DNA of 64,000 nucleotides from Liolophura sinensis (GCF_032854445.1 NC_088296.1:8282706-8346705); one strand, 5' to 3'; shown: positions 46,101 to 56,995, counted from the first letter of the stretch. The notes: generated from the sequence alone by a model not told the origin. Translations and numbers: made by a program.

Positions 46101-48898
46101 TTTAGAAAAACCAAATGGAATATTTATTACAAATTATCAGCATCTGGACGTGAAAGGACGTGAAACCTTTTAACATTGGTATATAGTTCGTACAATTTAT
46201 AATGCGGGTTGCTTTTTACGTTTTTTAAAGAATTTAGAATCATTTTCACACATAATGCCTCAAATACCTCTCACTATTGTGGGTGCTGTGAGTTCAATTC
46301 CAGCTCAATTTGGCTTGCTCTCCTGCGTACGTAGGAAAGTCTGCCGCTTAACTGTGGATTGTTTTATTTTGGGCTTCTGGCCATCATTCTGGCCGCCGTC
46401 ATTTAAGTGAAATATTCTTTAGAACGGCGTAGAACTCCAATCAATTAATAAACCAGAATAAAAAATAGCACAACAACAACAGTAGCAGCAGCAACAACAA
46501 CAACAACAATGATACAAGTCTGACATTTTCCGAAAGGCAATCATATGAGCTTTTCTTAGTAAATAGAGAAGGTTTTAATTTATTAACGGGTATGGCCTCT
46601 GCCAAAATGTCCCAGCATAGCCCCTTATAAGAAAGGTACAGTTTGGGTTTCATTATATACACAGTATTTGTGATCACTACACCTAGCCTTTTTAATTTAC
46701 ACAGGGCATTGTGGTAATAGGGTAATGTCCTAGCCATCCAAAGGACCAACCACATCAGAGCGACTTTTCGCCACGCACTTTGATTATGGTCAGTCGGGAT
46801 GGACTTCTCCAGATTGGCAACCACTAATGTTGTTTAAGATCATATATTAACTGACCTTTCCATCCATACAGTTCCCATATTTAACCGCAGCCAGAAGCCG
46901 AATTGCTTATGCTGGCTTCCTATTCTGTCACATGTGGGAAGGTTTGTTATCAACCTGCGTGTGGTCGTGGGTTTCCTGATGTCTGCCCGGTGTCCTCTCA
47001 CCACTATGCTGGCTGCTGTTGTATCAGTTAAATATCACTGAGTACGGCGTAAAACACCATCCAAATCACTACATAAACCCTCCTTGTTCGTTAGATGAAA
47101 AATTGCCTGCCATACCCGTACGGAGTTCGCACGATAATTAACAACCAATGAAGATAATTCAAATCCATGGACAATAGCCAACTATAAGTTTTGATAACAG
47201 CTGGATTTTATTCATGCACAAGAAACACCTACTATTTGTGCGATCGTCTGCACCCCCCACTCATCGCTCATCGTCACCATTTTTCTATGGCTTACCAAGC
47301 TGACCCAAGACGTTTCCTTCGTATGTGTGACTTGATGCCGCAACTCCTATTGAAATAAATTACCCCTATTCAAACAATTACTTCAATAGGCGTTGCAGTC
47401 GTAATCTCTAATGAAATAATATTTCAACCTGAGTCGCGACACTTACTCTTTAACCAGGTTTTCTATTCGAATTTGGTGACTTGTATCTAAGTGATATTTA
47501 CAAGCTATACAACATCCATTTTCTTGTTCCTTTTTTCCATTTTTTATTTAAAGTACCTACACTGACGACAACTCCAAAGAAGACCAAGATGTCAAATCCT
47601 CTGCCTATCAACCCAGGTATTCTGTATATGTTTTAAAAAATCTTAGAATATTTTCTGTCCTTTTAGTACCATGCTATTTCTTAACATAAGAGACTAAAAA
47701 TAGCCTTAGTTATTTCGTATATAGGCGGAAACTGACCAAAAAGGCTACAAACAAAGGACACGTTTAACAAGACAAGACGCGTGTAGTATAAAGATATGGT
47801 TGTGGTCTCGACAAGTTAAATGGTGAAACGAACAGTAGTTTTTCTAAGTATTATTGACTCCTCTTTCTTTGACCTTTCAGCTTCTGATTGGAAGAAAGTG
47901 AGTGTTGCCCTTTCAGTTGGAATTGGAGTAACGCTTTCCCTAGGAATTCTTGCGCTGATTGTTGTTGTAACAATGCGGTAAGTAGGCAAGGCAGATCTAC
48001 ATTGAACAACACTGCTGTGCTAATATTGAAAAAGTCATACGGAATGTCAAACGAGATTTGACAAAGATCTCTGGATGAAGATCAAGATCTATTGTAACCT
48101 TTGACCTTTACGTTGTGATGCATTGATCTCTTCACCATTATCGCTGAAACCAAGAATGACTATGAGTCTAAAGCAGATTATAGTATTCCCTGATACAGGA
48201 TTACACTTTCTGCATTTCGCAACAGTTCAAGCATTGAAACTGGTTGAGACCGTAGTGCTCATAAATATGTAAGACTGAACCCGCACAGCAAGATACAGAA
48301 AGAAGTCCCAACAATCATTCCCAAATAGAAAATCCTGAATCTTTAATCAACCACCAGATTTTGACACGCCTGTATCTTTACACAGGCCATTCCGGTCTCC
48401 TTCACCCATGGGACTTATCGCCCTCACATAAGTAAACAACTATTGCACAATACCAAAAATAAAGATTAAAAGAATAAATTGACTGCATTCTAATCTATGA
48501 CAATGATTTACAGGAGATGTCGTCGTTCAAAAAGACAAACAGTTAACGGAGGAGGTGTACAGAACACGCTTTCTCCTGCTAGCATGTTATCTATAGAAAC
48601 GCCTTCTCAGTACGTGTACGACAACGTCGTGAAACCGTCCTCACCGGAACCCTTTCCACATAGTAGCCGCGCAGACTCGTGGAATTCGCATGGAATGATT
48701 ACGTCACTGGTTCATCGACCACTACTGCCAACACCTGCCGCCATTACACGATACAGTCTGAGGGACAATGACGACATCGCATATGACGATCTTGGACAAC
48801 GTTTGGGCGTAAGGAGTGCCATGAGTGGTGTGGACGGCCCAGACAATATATCTGCTCCCTGTTACACCGAATTATACGCAACTCTGGAAGAAATCTGA
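40127..48898 (+). CDS. Receptor C: two-EGF single-pass receptor with duplicated stalk exons
   Basis: Exons 40127-40163, 43875-44009, 44261-44407, 45287-45355, (45929-45998 does not fit the phase), 47554-47616, 47881-47977, 48514-48898. Without the misfit exon the phases join and total 933 bp (310 residues). The order is: signal peptide, E1, E2, Thr/Pro/Lys-rich stalk built from repeated short exons, TM helix, and a 128-residue tail. The tail contains SQYVYDNV, TRYSLR, IAYDDLG and PCYTELYATLEEI. Same plan as receptor B. The first exon needs a GC donor and a short signal peptide, the weakest point of the model. Confidence 0.72.
40336..40535 (-). mobile_element. SINE copy, internally deleted
   Basis: Tail complement tttatttatttagctgatta at left, body shortened around the ctgcaggagagg joint, and box-B complement ggacttgaactcac at right. 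Confidence 0.8.
40970..41130. repeat. G-rich minisatellite, about four units
   Basis: Units of 35-50 bp: gagtgagagaagctatgggt followed by variable G-tracts; G-quadruplex candidate. Confidence 0.85.
41402..41660 (-). mobile_element. SINE copy, full length
   Basis: Tail at left; the head at right shows a short local duplication (actagcacgata). An imperfect target duplication ccattttct lies at 41384-41392 and 41660-41668. Confidence 0.88.
41670..43874. other. Receptor C intron 1, right part
   Basis: No exon or SINE recognised. Two similar segments, cttcagacggaacaaggaag (about 41829) and cctcagaaggaacaaggac (about 42069), suggest a local duplication. Confidence 0.35.
43875..44009 (+). CDS. Receptor C exon 2: E1 module
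   Basis: Acceptor 'aacttcctgcag', donor A|GTGAGT, 135 bp, phase 1-1. GLKWEKCGKIRCGYGTTC, IAGGLCDC, LEGYDGF loop, final RFC. Six cysteines, same length as receptor A E1. Confidence 0.82.
44261..44407 (+). CDS. Receptor C exon 3: E2 module
   Basis: Acceptor 'tttttcccgacag', donor G|GTGAGT, 147 bp, phase 1-1. KCGPNYSSCPANTTC, then YLCEC and GECLG. Six cysteines; contains the N-glycosylation sites NYSS and NTTC. Confidence 0.82.
44408..45286. other. Receptor C intron 3
   Basis: No repeat or exon recognised; an A/T-rich low-complexity patch lies at 45065-45115. Confidence 0.4.
45287..45355 (+). CDS. Receptor C exon 4: stalk repeat 1
   Basis: Acceptor 'ttaatttgcag', donor G|GTATAC, 69 bp, phase 1-1. 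Reads ADSQPTVQMTTNGWKSAVKS and then TIPG. Confidence 0.65.
45402..45560 (+). mobile_element. SINE head fragment
   Basis: gagtggttagcgtgccagtg, box B tgtgttcaagtaca and the first part of the body; the 3' end is missing. Confidence 0.7.
45929..45998 (+). pseudogene. Stalk repeat exon with broken phase
   Basis: Acceptor 'ctcccgttgtag', donor AG|GTACGT, 70 bp. Reads VELSTTAKQLESTRMSVPTR, like its neighbours, but ends in phase 2 while the next exon starts in phase 1. Inclusion would frameshift the receptor. Confidence 0.5.
46278..46450 (+). mobile_element. SINE, head-truncated, diverged
   Basis: Begins gctgtgagttcaattccagc and ends 'aacggcgtagaactccaatc'. Confidence 0.75.
46470..46510. repeat. 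(AAC/AGC)n microsatellite
   Basis: caacaacaacagtagcagca followed by more caa units. Confidence 0.9.
46902..47070 (+). mobile_element. SINE, head-truncated
   Basis: Starts tatgctggcttcctattctg and ends 'tacggcgtaaaacaccatcc'. Confidence 0.78.
47071..47553. other. Intron of receptor C
   Basis: No exon or repeat recognised. Confidence 0.4.
47554..47616 (+). CDS. Receptor C exon 5: stalk repeat
   Basis: Acceptor 'tttttatttaaag', donor G|GTATTC, 63 bp, phase 1-1. Reads VPTLTTTPKKTKMSNPLPIN and then PG. Confidence 0.6.
47881..47977 (+). CDS. Receptor C exon 6: transmembrane helix
   Basis: Acceptor 'tttgacctttcag', donor CG|GTAAGT, 97 bp, phase 1-2. ASDWKKVSVALSVGIG followed by VTLSLGILALIVVVTM and a split Arg. 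Confidence 0.82.
47978..48513. other. Last intron of receptor C
   Basis: No exon. A weak SINE-like trace occurs near 48384-48475. Confidence 0.4.
48514..48898 (+). CDS. Receptor C exon 7: cytoplasmic tail
   Basis: Acceptor 'atgatttacag', phase 2. Starts RRCRRSKRQ. Tyrosine sites: SQYVYDNVV, TRYSLR, DIAYDDLG, PCYTELYATLEEI, then TGA (48896-48898). AYDDL corresponds in position and charge to AYEEI of receptor B but lacks the DLP that follows. Confidence 0.82.
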
Positions 48899-49265
48899 TT
48901 TCTGATTCAACAGTTTGACTCTCTTAATGTGTTTCCTTTTAACCTTTCCTTCTAATCCACATTCAGTAATTTTATGTGCATCACGAATTCATTCATTCTC
49001 AGCCATCATTTTTTATGTCGAATTTCATGTCCAATTTGTGATTAAATGGATGTTTATCTTAAAAAACAAAACTTGTCGGGTTTTGTGTCCTTTGGGCCAC
49101 TTCAGTACTCTTTCATTACACTAAATATCATAGTGAATATACCGATATACATGTTACTCCCTTGATGCTCATCTCACCGTGGTTGTGTATGAGAAATCTC
49201 AGATATTTTCGTTCGTCGTGAGTTTTGACTGGTGAGCTTGTACTTATTGTGAGCTGTGTTAGATT

Positions 49266-49302
49266 ATTATTATAATTATTATTATTATTATTATTATTAT
49301 TA
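49266..49302. repeat. (ATT)n microsatellite at a SINE tail
   Basis: Run of tta/att units merging into a SINE fragment. Confidence 0.9.
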
Positions 49303-49441
49303 TTTCTTTTGTGATTTACGCAGTGCTCACAAATATTTAACTTATAGGAGGTTGGCCAGCATTATGATGGAAAAAAAAATGGAAGAGCCTTGGGGAAACC
49401 GCAAGTTGCAAGTAGACCTTTCCACGTAGGGCCCGAGAGTT
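49303..49441 (-). mobile_element. SINE, head-truncated, diverged
   Basis: ttttgtgatttacgcagtgc, then aaatatttaactta and the body to gacctttccacgtagg. Confidence 0.75.
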
Positions 49442-49619
49442 GCATGCCAATACAATTTTCCTTACAAGCCCCGTTGACGGTTAATTTGCCAGTTCTTTAT
49501 TCAAACTTTATAAAATTGAAATGTGGAATTAATGTAATGTTTGTATCGGATAAATAGTGTAGATCACGTGTGCCATAATTGCAGTTAATATTTAGACCCG
49601 TTTGCTTGTAATCCTATGG

Positions 49620-50130
49620 TTTTAGTGAATACCGAACCGGCAACTGGCATTTAGCTTTAAGGTTGAATATCGAACCGGTGTCCGGGACTTAGCATCCAGC
49701 TTCACAGCTGAATATCAAATCCGTGTCAAGAAACTGGCAACTAGCTTTACATTTGAATATGGCGCCGGGGAATGTCATCTAGCATTGCATTTGAATATAT
49801 TACCGGAAACTGTCATCTAGCTAGACCATTGAATATATTACCGGGAACTCATCTCTAGCTTTACATTTAAATGTCCAACCAGGAACTGATATCTAGCTTT
49901 ACATGTAAGTATATTACCGGGAACTGATATCTAGCTTTGCTTTTGAATGCCCAACAGGGAAAAGGGACTTGGCTCCGAGCTTAACACCTCGATGTCTAAC
50001 CAGGAACTTTTAACAGCCACCTTGCTTCTCAGTCGAATGGCAAAACGGAAACTGTCACATAGCTTCACATTTTAACATCGCACCAGGGATGGGGAACGGA
50101 CATCTAGCTTCACAGCTGAATATCAAAGTC
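49620..50130. repeat. Degenerate ~38-bp tandem repeat, about a dozen units
   Basis: Units approximate gaatatattaccgggaactg followed by atatctagctttacattt; variable and with indels. Confidence 0.75.
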
Positions 50131-50427
50131 GTGCGACTGCTAGCGCGTCTCTACATTTTATACACAGAAATATAGACACAAAGATCATCTATAAAACAGC
50201 AGTGTGCATGCATTTCGCATCAAGGAATTACAGCTCTATAGTAACAAAAAGAAGAAAAAAAAAAAACAATCTTGAGATCGTACAATGTCTCTGTTAAAAC
50301 TAACATAGTTGTAATAAAATTAAACAATTCCTGAAAATATCAGTGCTGAGAAATACACGTCTAAACTGCACATAATCCATAGGGGTCCAGTACACATCAG
50401 CCAACGTAAAACAAAACGGTGTGGTGA

Positions 50428-50512
50428 TGGTGTTTTACGCCGTACTCGAGAATATTTCACTTTTACGGCAGTATGGTGGGATAAAACCTGGTAGAGCTCA
50501 TAGGAAACCTGC
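50428..50512 (-). mobile_element. SINE fragment
   Basis: tggtgttttacgccgtactc, gagaatatttcactttta, then a shortened body. Confidence 0.75.
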
Positions 50513-50765
50513 CGCACTTTGAGCTCTTATCAAAATGATCTCAACAACTCCGTCAAAATCTATTTATTATTCAGATAAACGGGTTTTCGAAGGCTTTGTA
50601 CACATCGTAGACTGTTTTTGTAGAAAAAAGACACGTGTTATTTTACCACTAACTCTCTGCAGGTGAACAAAACTGCAGCGGCTTGTCACAAAGAGAATCA
50701 CAAACCTCTTAGTTTTGTTTCATCTGTTATATTGTCTACAGTCAAACCACTTTATTAAAATTGAC

Positions 50766-50936
50766 CATGCTGGCTTCCTCCCCGGCCGTACGTGGGAAGG
50801 TCATGCAGCATCCTGCAGATGGTTGTGGGTTTCCTCCGGGCTCTGCCCAGTTTCCACCCATCACAATGCTGGCCGCTGTCATATAAGTGAAATAATCTTG
50901 AGTATGGTGTAAAACACCAATCAAATAAATAAACAA
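50766..50936 (+). mobile_element. SINE, head-truncated
   Basis: Begins catgctggcttcctccccgg and ends 'gtgtaaaacaccaatcaaat' plus an aaataaac tail. Confidence 0.85.
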
Positions 50937-51132
50937 ATATTATAGATATTAAACGGAAACACGAACATTGAACTCTGTGAAGATTTAAGTGATAAATTGG
51001 TTTCCTTATAAAAAGTACATTCTCAACACATTATATTGATACAAAAGCCTGTCGTGTGCATAGAACTTTAACGTATAACTTTTATATCGATTCTAAATTT
51101 ACTAGTATTCTATAACAGTCTGAATAATATTT

Positions 51133-51390
51133 GGGGCCTCCGTGGCTCAGTCGGTTAGCGCGCAAGCGCAGCGTAATGACTCAGGAGCCTCTCACCAATG
51201 TGGTCGCTGTGAGTTCAAGTCCATCTCATGCTGGCTTGCTCTCCGGCCGTAAGTGGGAAGGTCTGCGGATGGTCGTGGGTTTCTCCACGGCTGTGCCTGG
51301 TTTCCACCCACCATAATGCTGGCCGCCGTAGTATAAGTGAAATATTCTTGAGAACGGCGTAAAACACCAATCAAATAAACAAATAAATAA
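51133..51390 (+). mobile_element. SINE, best full-length copy, with target-site duplication
   Basis: Head ggcctccgtggctcagtcgg (box A), box B gtgagttcaagtccatctc, body, 3' end 'taaaacaccaatcaaataaa' and a short tail. Flanked by ctgaataatattt (51120-51132) and ctgattaatattt (51391-51403), 13 bp with one mismatch. Structure: tRNA-like Pol III head, conserved core, 3' segment presumably recognised by a partner LINE. Confidence 0.93.
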
Positions 51391-51403
51391 CTGATTAATA
51401 TTT

Positions 51404-52447
51404 AAACGAATTTTAAAGGAGAATGTAATAAAATGGATTTTTTAGAAATATCCTAATTGAGATATTATACTAATAATAATAAGGATACAAACTTAGGATG
51501 TCATAAGTACTCTGAGTAAGTAAAATCATGATCCCCATGTATCACTCTAAAAGATTCCAGACCTACACGCGGCTTTGGAAAGACAAAACAAGAACTTGTC
51601 ACCATGTAACTTTTAAAACTGAAGCAATGAATACAGGCAACCATAAAATGCATAAAACCATAAAAGTAAACACAGCCCAGAGGTGTACAGAAATGCAATA
51701 ACTTCCAAAACATTTCACATTTAACCAAGGCAGCAATCAGAAATTACAAAGACGTATGTCTGCCATCCTTTCCATAAAAGTATGAACGTAGCACAGTCAG
51801 CTACTGCACAGTAATAGTTAAATCTTAGCTACATATCACAACAAACTATGCATCTTGATACTAAAGTAGCGTCATCTGGAATAAGTAAGTATCTGACGAC
51901 ACCAATGATACCGTTATTGTGACAGTAATGTGCTACATTAAATAACGTTAACGCTAGCTGTCGCTTCACTCTGGAAAAAAAGCGACAAGTTATTTCTGAT
52001 CTACAAAAAACATCAATAATTGACCACTTTCCCCATCACAACCACCACCTCAGACTTTACACAAGCCATGTTTCCCCACCATCCGGCGAACCATCAATTA
52101 ACTGGCTCCTTCAGCACACGGGAATCGCAGATAATTCCGTTATACCTATTGCAACCCCTTTTGATCCCGTTACACCTGTTGTAATACACTAGTCACCAAT
52201 GTTAGACGTACTGTTACAACAATATTTATTTACCAGTCCTTGATTCGCTATTAAATATTAACATATGTTTTAAAAGATTTTAAAAAAGGCGTCCACGAGA
52301 ACTGGCAGGGACAGCTTGGCAAACAAACACCCTGGGGCTAAAAAGAGCGACGCAAGCAAACTTTGCAAAATCCTACTTCGAATAAAGTAAACTCACCTGG
52401 TCACATATCATCAGCTAGCAGCTAAGTCTGCTTTTAAGCCCAACCCT
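51404..52447. other. Unannotated stretch
   Basis: AT-rich, with no exon or recognised repeat. Confidence 0.35.
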
Positions 52448-52738
52448 ATGCTGACAGGCCTTGAAAATTTAGAATGTCTTACTGACAGCAGGATTTCTGT
52501 CCTTAATGTCTGTATTCAACAAGCTGTAAAGTCAGCAATGAATCAAATCATGGGAGTTAGAAAGAGACTCAAAATTATATCTTCTCCGGACTCTGATTTA
52601 AAGACTACCGTTGAGAGATTGCGTGAAACAGATAAACTTATAGAAAAAATTGGGAAACTTTTCTGCGAATGTGTCCTGTTTGAAAACTGCAAACAATTTT
52701 TTTTCTGTTTAAAGCAATATCAATATCTACTTAAGTAA
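52448..52738 (+). CDS. Unknown 96-codon open frame
   Basis: Charged, helix-prone product (e.g. TVERLRETDKLIEKIGKL) with no recognised domain. It lies just left of the second Tc1 element and of a LINE in the same orientation, so it may be a remnant of LINE ORF1 or 5' sequence. Not supported as a host gene. Confidence 0.2.
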   Translation: MLTGLENLECLTDSRISVLNVCIQQAVKSAMNQIMGVRKRLKIISSPDSDLKTTVERLRETDKLIEKIGKLFCECVLFENCKQFFFCLKQYQYLLK

Positions 52739-52822
52739 TTTAAACTATTTACCGATATGAAATCTCTTTTCGTTGTATTAGCTTTGTAGTCTGGCATTTT
52801 AGTACTTTAAATGCCCTATCTA

Positions 52823-54354
52823 AACTACCAGGCAAAAGAAAGGTTTCACCGTATTTTTTGTCATAAAAAAAGTAAAAGCGCGGTTTCGGGTTTGATTCTA
52901 AGCAGGACTTAGTGTATGACTGCATCGTTTCCTCTACCAGAACTCATCGTCACGAACGCTTCAATTGGAATTGTGAAATTGCAACCACATGCAAAACGTC
53001 CTTTTGAGGCATGGCTCGTGATGCACGTGCGGTAATGTTGCATAAATACCCTTGCTCGAAAGAGCAGACATTCAGTGACCGAAAAAACACCAACAGTATG
53101 CCAAGACTTACGCAAGCGCAACGAGACCAGGCCATCGGTATGTCCACCATGGGAGTCTCGCAACGTCACATTGCAAGAACGTTCAACTGCAGCCAAACCA
53201 CCATCAGGAGGTTGTTGATACGCTATCAGCAGACAGGCCAGACCCAAGACAGACCAAGATCGGGAAGACCGAGGGTAACAACTGCGGCTGAAGATCGCTA
53301 CATCCGGCAGATCCACCTCCGAAACCGATTCGTCACGGCGACGTCAACAGCGGCGACGGCACTAGGCCATGTCATCAGCCCCAGAACAACACTGCGTCGT
53401 CTTCGTTTCAGCTGGTTTACGACCTTACCGCCCCTTCCGTGGGATGGCCTTGACCCTTTTACACCGTCAACGCAGATTGCGATGGGCACGTATTGTACGT
53501 CGGTGGCAGCGACGTGACTGGGCGAGAGTGCTGTTTACAGACGAGAGCAGGTTCTGTCTATTCAGGAACGATGGCAGAGTTCGAGTTTACTGACGAAGAG
53601 GCGAGCGTCTCGCGCCAAACTGCGTAAGAGAGGTTTATCCGTTTGGAGGCGGAGGCGTCATGGTTTGGGGAGGGATTTGTGACCAAATGAAGACGCAGCT
53701 GGTTATTGTGCGAGGTAATCTGACTGGCCAGCGATACGTTGATGAGGTATTGAGACCTGTCGTCGTTCCTTTCCTCCAACAACAGCCAAGAGGATCGATC
53801 TTGCAACACGACAACGCAAGACCTCACACTGCCCGCATTGTTACAGACTACCTCGAGACCGCAAACGTCATCGTGTTGCCCTGGCCAGCCAACTCACCAG
53901 ACATGAACCCCATTGAACATCTCTGGGATCACCTTGACCGCCGTTTGACTAACCAACAGGAACTTGAGCAAGCTCTGTTAAACCTATGGAACGTTATCAC
54001 TGTTGACGTCATCCGGCGACTGACGACGTCAATGCGGAGGCGTGTGCTTGCTTGCATTGATGCCCAGGGTGGCCACACTCGCTACTGATGACTGTAGTCC
54101 TTCATTTCTGTGGATACTGTGACTTTACATGCACTTGCCAGTTAACTTTACATTTGTGTAATTTTTTCTTCTGACCCCTTGTCTCTTTCATTGTGTTTTG
54201 TGGCCAATTGAATGCCAATATTTTAACGTCTTTTTGAGAGAATATTTCACAATGATTCCTGTTTATAAACCAATCTTCTTAATTCTTATATCTGCCTTTG
54301 TTTTTGTTTTATGGGCTCAAGAAGTGGGTGAAACCTTTCTTTTGCCTGGTAGTT
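52823..54354 (+). mobile_element. Second Tc1/mariner transposon, 1532 bp
   Basis: Perfect 28-bp inverted repeats at 52823-52850 and 54327-54354 (aactaccaggcaaaagaaag plus gtttcacc), flanked by TA at 52821-52822 and 54355-54356. It is a different family from the 412-1943 element: the terminal repeats are unrelated and the transposase is clearly divergent. Confidence 0.93.
53098..54088 (+). pseudogene. Tc1-like transposase, DD34E, frameshift plus nonsense
   Basis: Starts ATG at 53098 (MPRLTQAQRDQAIGMSTMG), with a helix-turn-helix region. The frame changes near 53395-53405. Catalytic part: LFTDESRF, LQHDNARPH and DMNPIEHLWD, with 34 residues between the second Asp and the Glu. A TGA at 53591-53593 replaces what is probably an Arg codon (CGA to TGA). 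It ends DAQGGHTRY at 54086-54088. Inactive as read. Confidence 0.9.
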
Positions 54355-54479
54355 TAATTGTAATTACTCGCTGATTGTATATATGATCTATTTGCTGAAA
54401 TGTGGTGATGTACAAAGTAACCCAGGGCCTCCCCATCGAAATAACAATGTTTTCACATTGACACAATGAGTTTACTTAC

Positions 54480-56890
54480 GTAGGGCGATGGCCAGCTTTA
54501 TTTGTACTCCAAAGTAGATGAGATATCAACTGTTCTTTCGCGTGAATTTAACCATGACTTTATCTGTGTTAGTGAAACATGGCGAAATCTCAGAGGACGT
54601 AATAAATAATGATGGAATGGATATTTTTCTAGAAATAGGAATACGCATGAAAGAGAAGGAGGTATTTACTGTAAAACATGTCTTAATGTCACTAGACGAA
54701 AAGATTTGGAAATTGAAAATGACATCGTGTGGATCAACGCATAACATAATAAAAACCATGTCTTCATTGCTGTTTGATATCAGTCTGCTAGTGAACGAGA
54801 GCTCTTCATTAATAATCCAAATGACTCTATCACATCGGTCTTAATAAAAAAAACCAGATGTGTTAATAATATTGGGAGACTTCGATGACAAATGAACCAA
54901 AACTTCCACGACAAGAGTGAGCTAAAATTGAATTTGAAACACCTGAAATAATCTCTTTCAGCTTATCGATGAACCAACAGGGTATAATGATGAAACTGGT
55001 TATTTCTTTATTTATTTGATTGGTGTTTACGCCGTCCTCAAGAATATTTCACTTGTTCGACGGCGGTCAGCATTATGGCAGGAGGATACTGGGAAGAGCC
55101 CCGGGCAAACCCACGTCCATACGCCGCTTGCTGGCAGACCTTCCCAAAGAAACTGGTTATATATTAGACTTAATTATTACTGATAGTATTGGACGTAGAG
55201 ATGTGACAGGACCTCTTGCCAGTCTTACAGTTGTATTATCAGTTGTACATTACAAATTATGTTTGGGACTTCAAATGTGTCGACTTGGTCAGTTTATGCC
55301 GCCCGCTATATGTTACGCTATGTGATGTAAATTTATGAAATATTTACTGATATTAATGATAAAATGTACATGTATGTTTGGTATAAATTATTCCTGACAT
55401 GCTGTAAAGAATAGATACCAAACAAAACTGTCATAGTTCGCCCTTGTGGCAAACCTTGAATGACGAATGATGTTTGTTTTAACTACGGATCAGAAATAGT
55501 TCCTTTAACATTGCAAATGTACAGAAATAGAGGGAGACAAAGTTCTGTTCTATTTTGCCATACATGTAGCTAATACCGCTAAACGTAATGTAATACCGCG
55601 TTACTTCGAAATTTTAAAACTCAAAATATCCGCCCCCAGATAGACCAAAAAAGCGTACTGGTCAGTGATAATTCCTTCGAAGGTCATAAAGCAAAACCCA
55701 CAATTCCTCCTCTTAATGTTAAGGGTAAAAATGTGTCGAAGAGCACGGACAAAGCTTATGAATTCTGCAGCTTCTTTGCCTCCGACAACATTCTGACCCA
55801 ACCAGTTTCAGATCTTTCCCCTGTCACACACGTGGTGCCCAGCTCTGGACTTCATTACATACAAACCTGCGAAAAGGAGCAAACTTATTTTTTCAAAAAA
55901 GTAAGTACAAAAAAAGGGTCTGATTGTGATGGTATAAGTAATTTTATGCTCAAATACAGTGTTGAAATATTGCCCCATCTCTTACTAAACTTTTTAAACA
56001 GTTTCTCTGTGCTCTGGAGTAATCCTCGGCTTCATGGAAACTCTCTCAGGTTAGCCCAGTATTTAAGAAAGTGGAGAGACATAATATCTCAAAACGTGGA
56101 CCACTATGTCTACAATCTTCTCTTTCGGACGCACTGGGGGAAGTTGTATATAAAAAACCGCATGGATATTGTAACAATAAAGATCTTCCAATATCAAACA
56201 ACTCTGGATTCAAACAACTCTACAATATATAAATTAATGAAGATGGTTTATAAAATGTACCAAGGTCTTGACAACGGAATGACGTGTGTGTTTTTTTCTC
56301 AATGTGAGCAGAGCATTTCATGAAGTCTGGCATTAAGGACTTTTGTTTGAATTGGGACAGAATTGTATTTGGGATCCATGACTTTCTTGGCTGAATGACT
56401 ATCTGACTAAGTAGAACAGTCAATGTCTGTATTAATGGCACTGAATTAGTTGCCACATCTATGTCCTGTTGCCTCAGGGTTCTGTACGGGGTCCGTTACT
56501 TCACTTAGTATTTGTAAATGATATTATTGCAAATACTGAATTGTTTACGACACGCCCTTGTTGGAAGAGATCAATAATTTTGAGTATCTCTGAGGCTAAC
56601 CTAAATCGGCGTCTAGATGGCTTGTCAAAATGGGCTAGCCAATGGGTTGTTAACTGTAACCCTCTAAAAATTGTGTATTTAGCAAAATCCTTGAAATTTA
56701 ACCCTACCGCCCTAATTTGTTTTTGGATTTGTATTTATTTATGTTTATGTACAGAGAGTTCGGTTCCCCAAACACTTGAGTATTATTCTGCACAATAATG
56801 GTAAATGTCTTCCAAAGTCTAATAAGATCATTAGTCGAATATGGCTATGATCAGTACGAGAGCTGTAGCCTTATTTTTTCAAACTCTCTT
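54480..56890 (+). mobile_element. Decayed non-LTR retrotransposon (CR1/Jockey-like)
   Basis: Order and motifs of LINE ORF2 can be followed through several frameshifts. An APE-type endonuclease start, DFICVSETW, lies at 54556-54582. Its C-terminal part TGYILDLIITDSIGRRDVT begins at about 55150. Reverse transcriptase pieces include KKGSDCDGISNFMLKYSVE (about 55912), PQGSVRGPLL with NDI (about 56471) and SLIRSLVEYG (about 56815). A SINE interrupts the endonuclease at 55004-55148. Clade assignment is by motif style only. Confidence 0.8.
55004..55148 (-). mobile_element. SINE nested in the LINE, with 12-bp target duplication
   Basis: gaaactggttat flanks it at 54992-55003 and 55149-55160. It is head-truncated at the gaccttccc segment. 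Removing it and one duplicate restores the LINE endonuclease frame across the joint (NDETGYILDL). Confidence 0.95.
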
Positions 56891-56995
56891 GAAGCTATCT
56901 AAAGACGCGCGGGTTTTCCTTGTGCTGGAGGACTACAGTAAACGTCATCCAATAGCTCATTACTTGAAGTCAAATGGACACCTTTATACAATCGA

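Noticed and set aside
46441-46824. 127-codon minus-strand frame
   Set aside because: Leu-rich part comes from the (AAC)n microsatellite; the rest has no recognisable content.
51133-51210. tRNA gene
   Set aside because: Box A and B are present, but the sequence continues into the SINE core and does not fold as a full tRNA.
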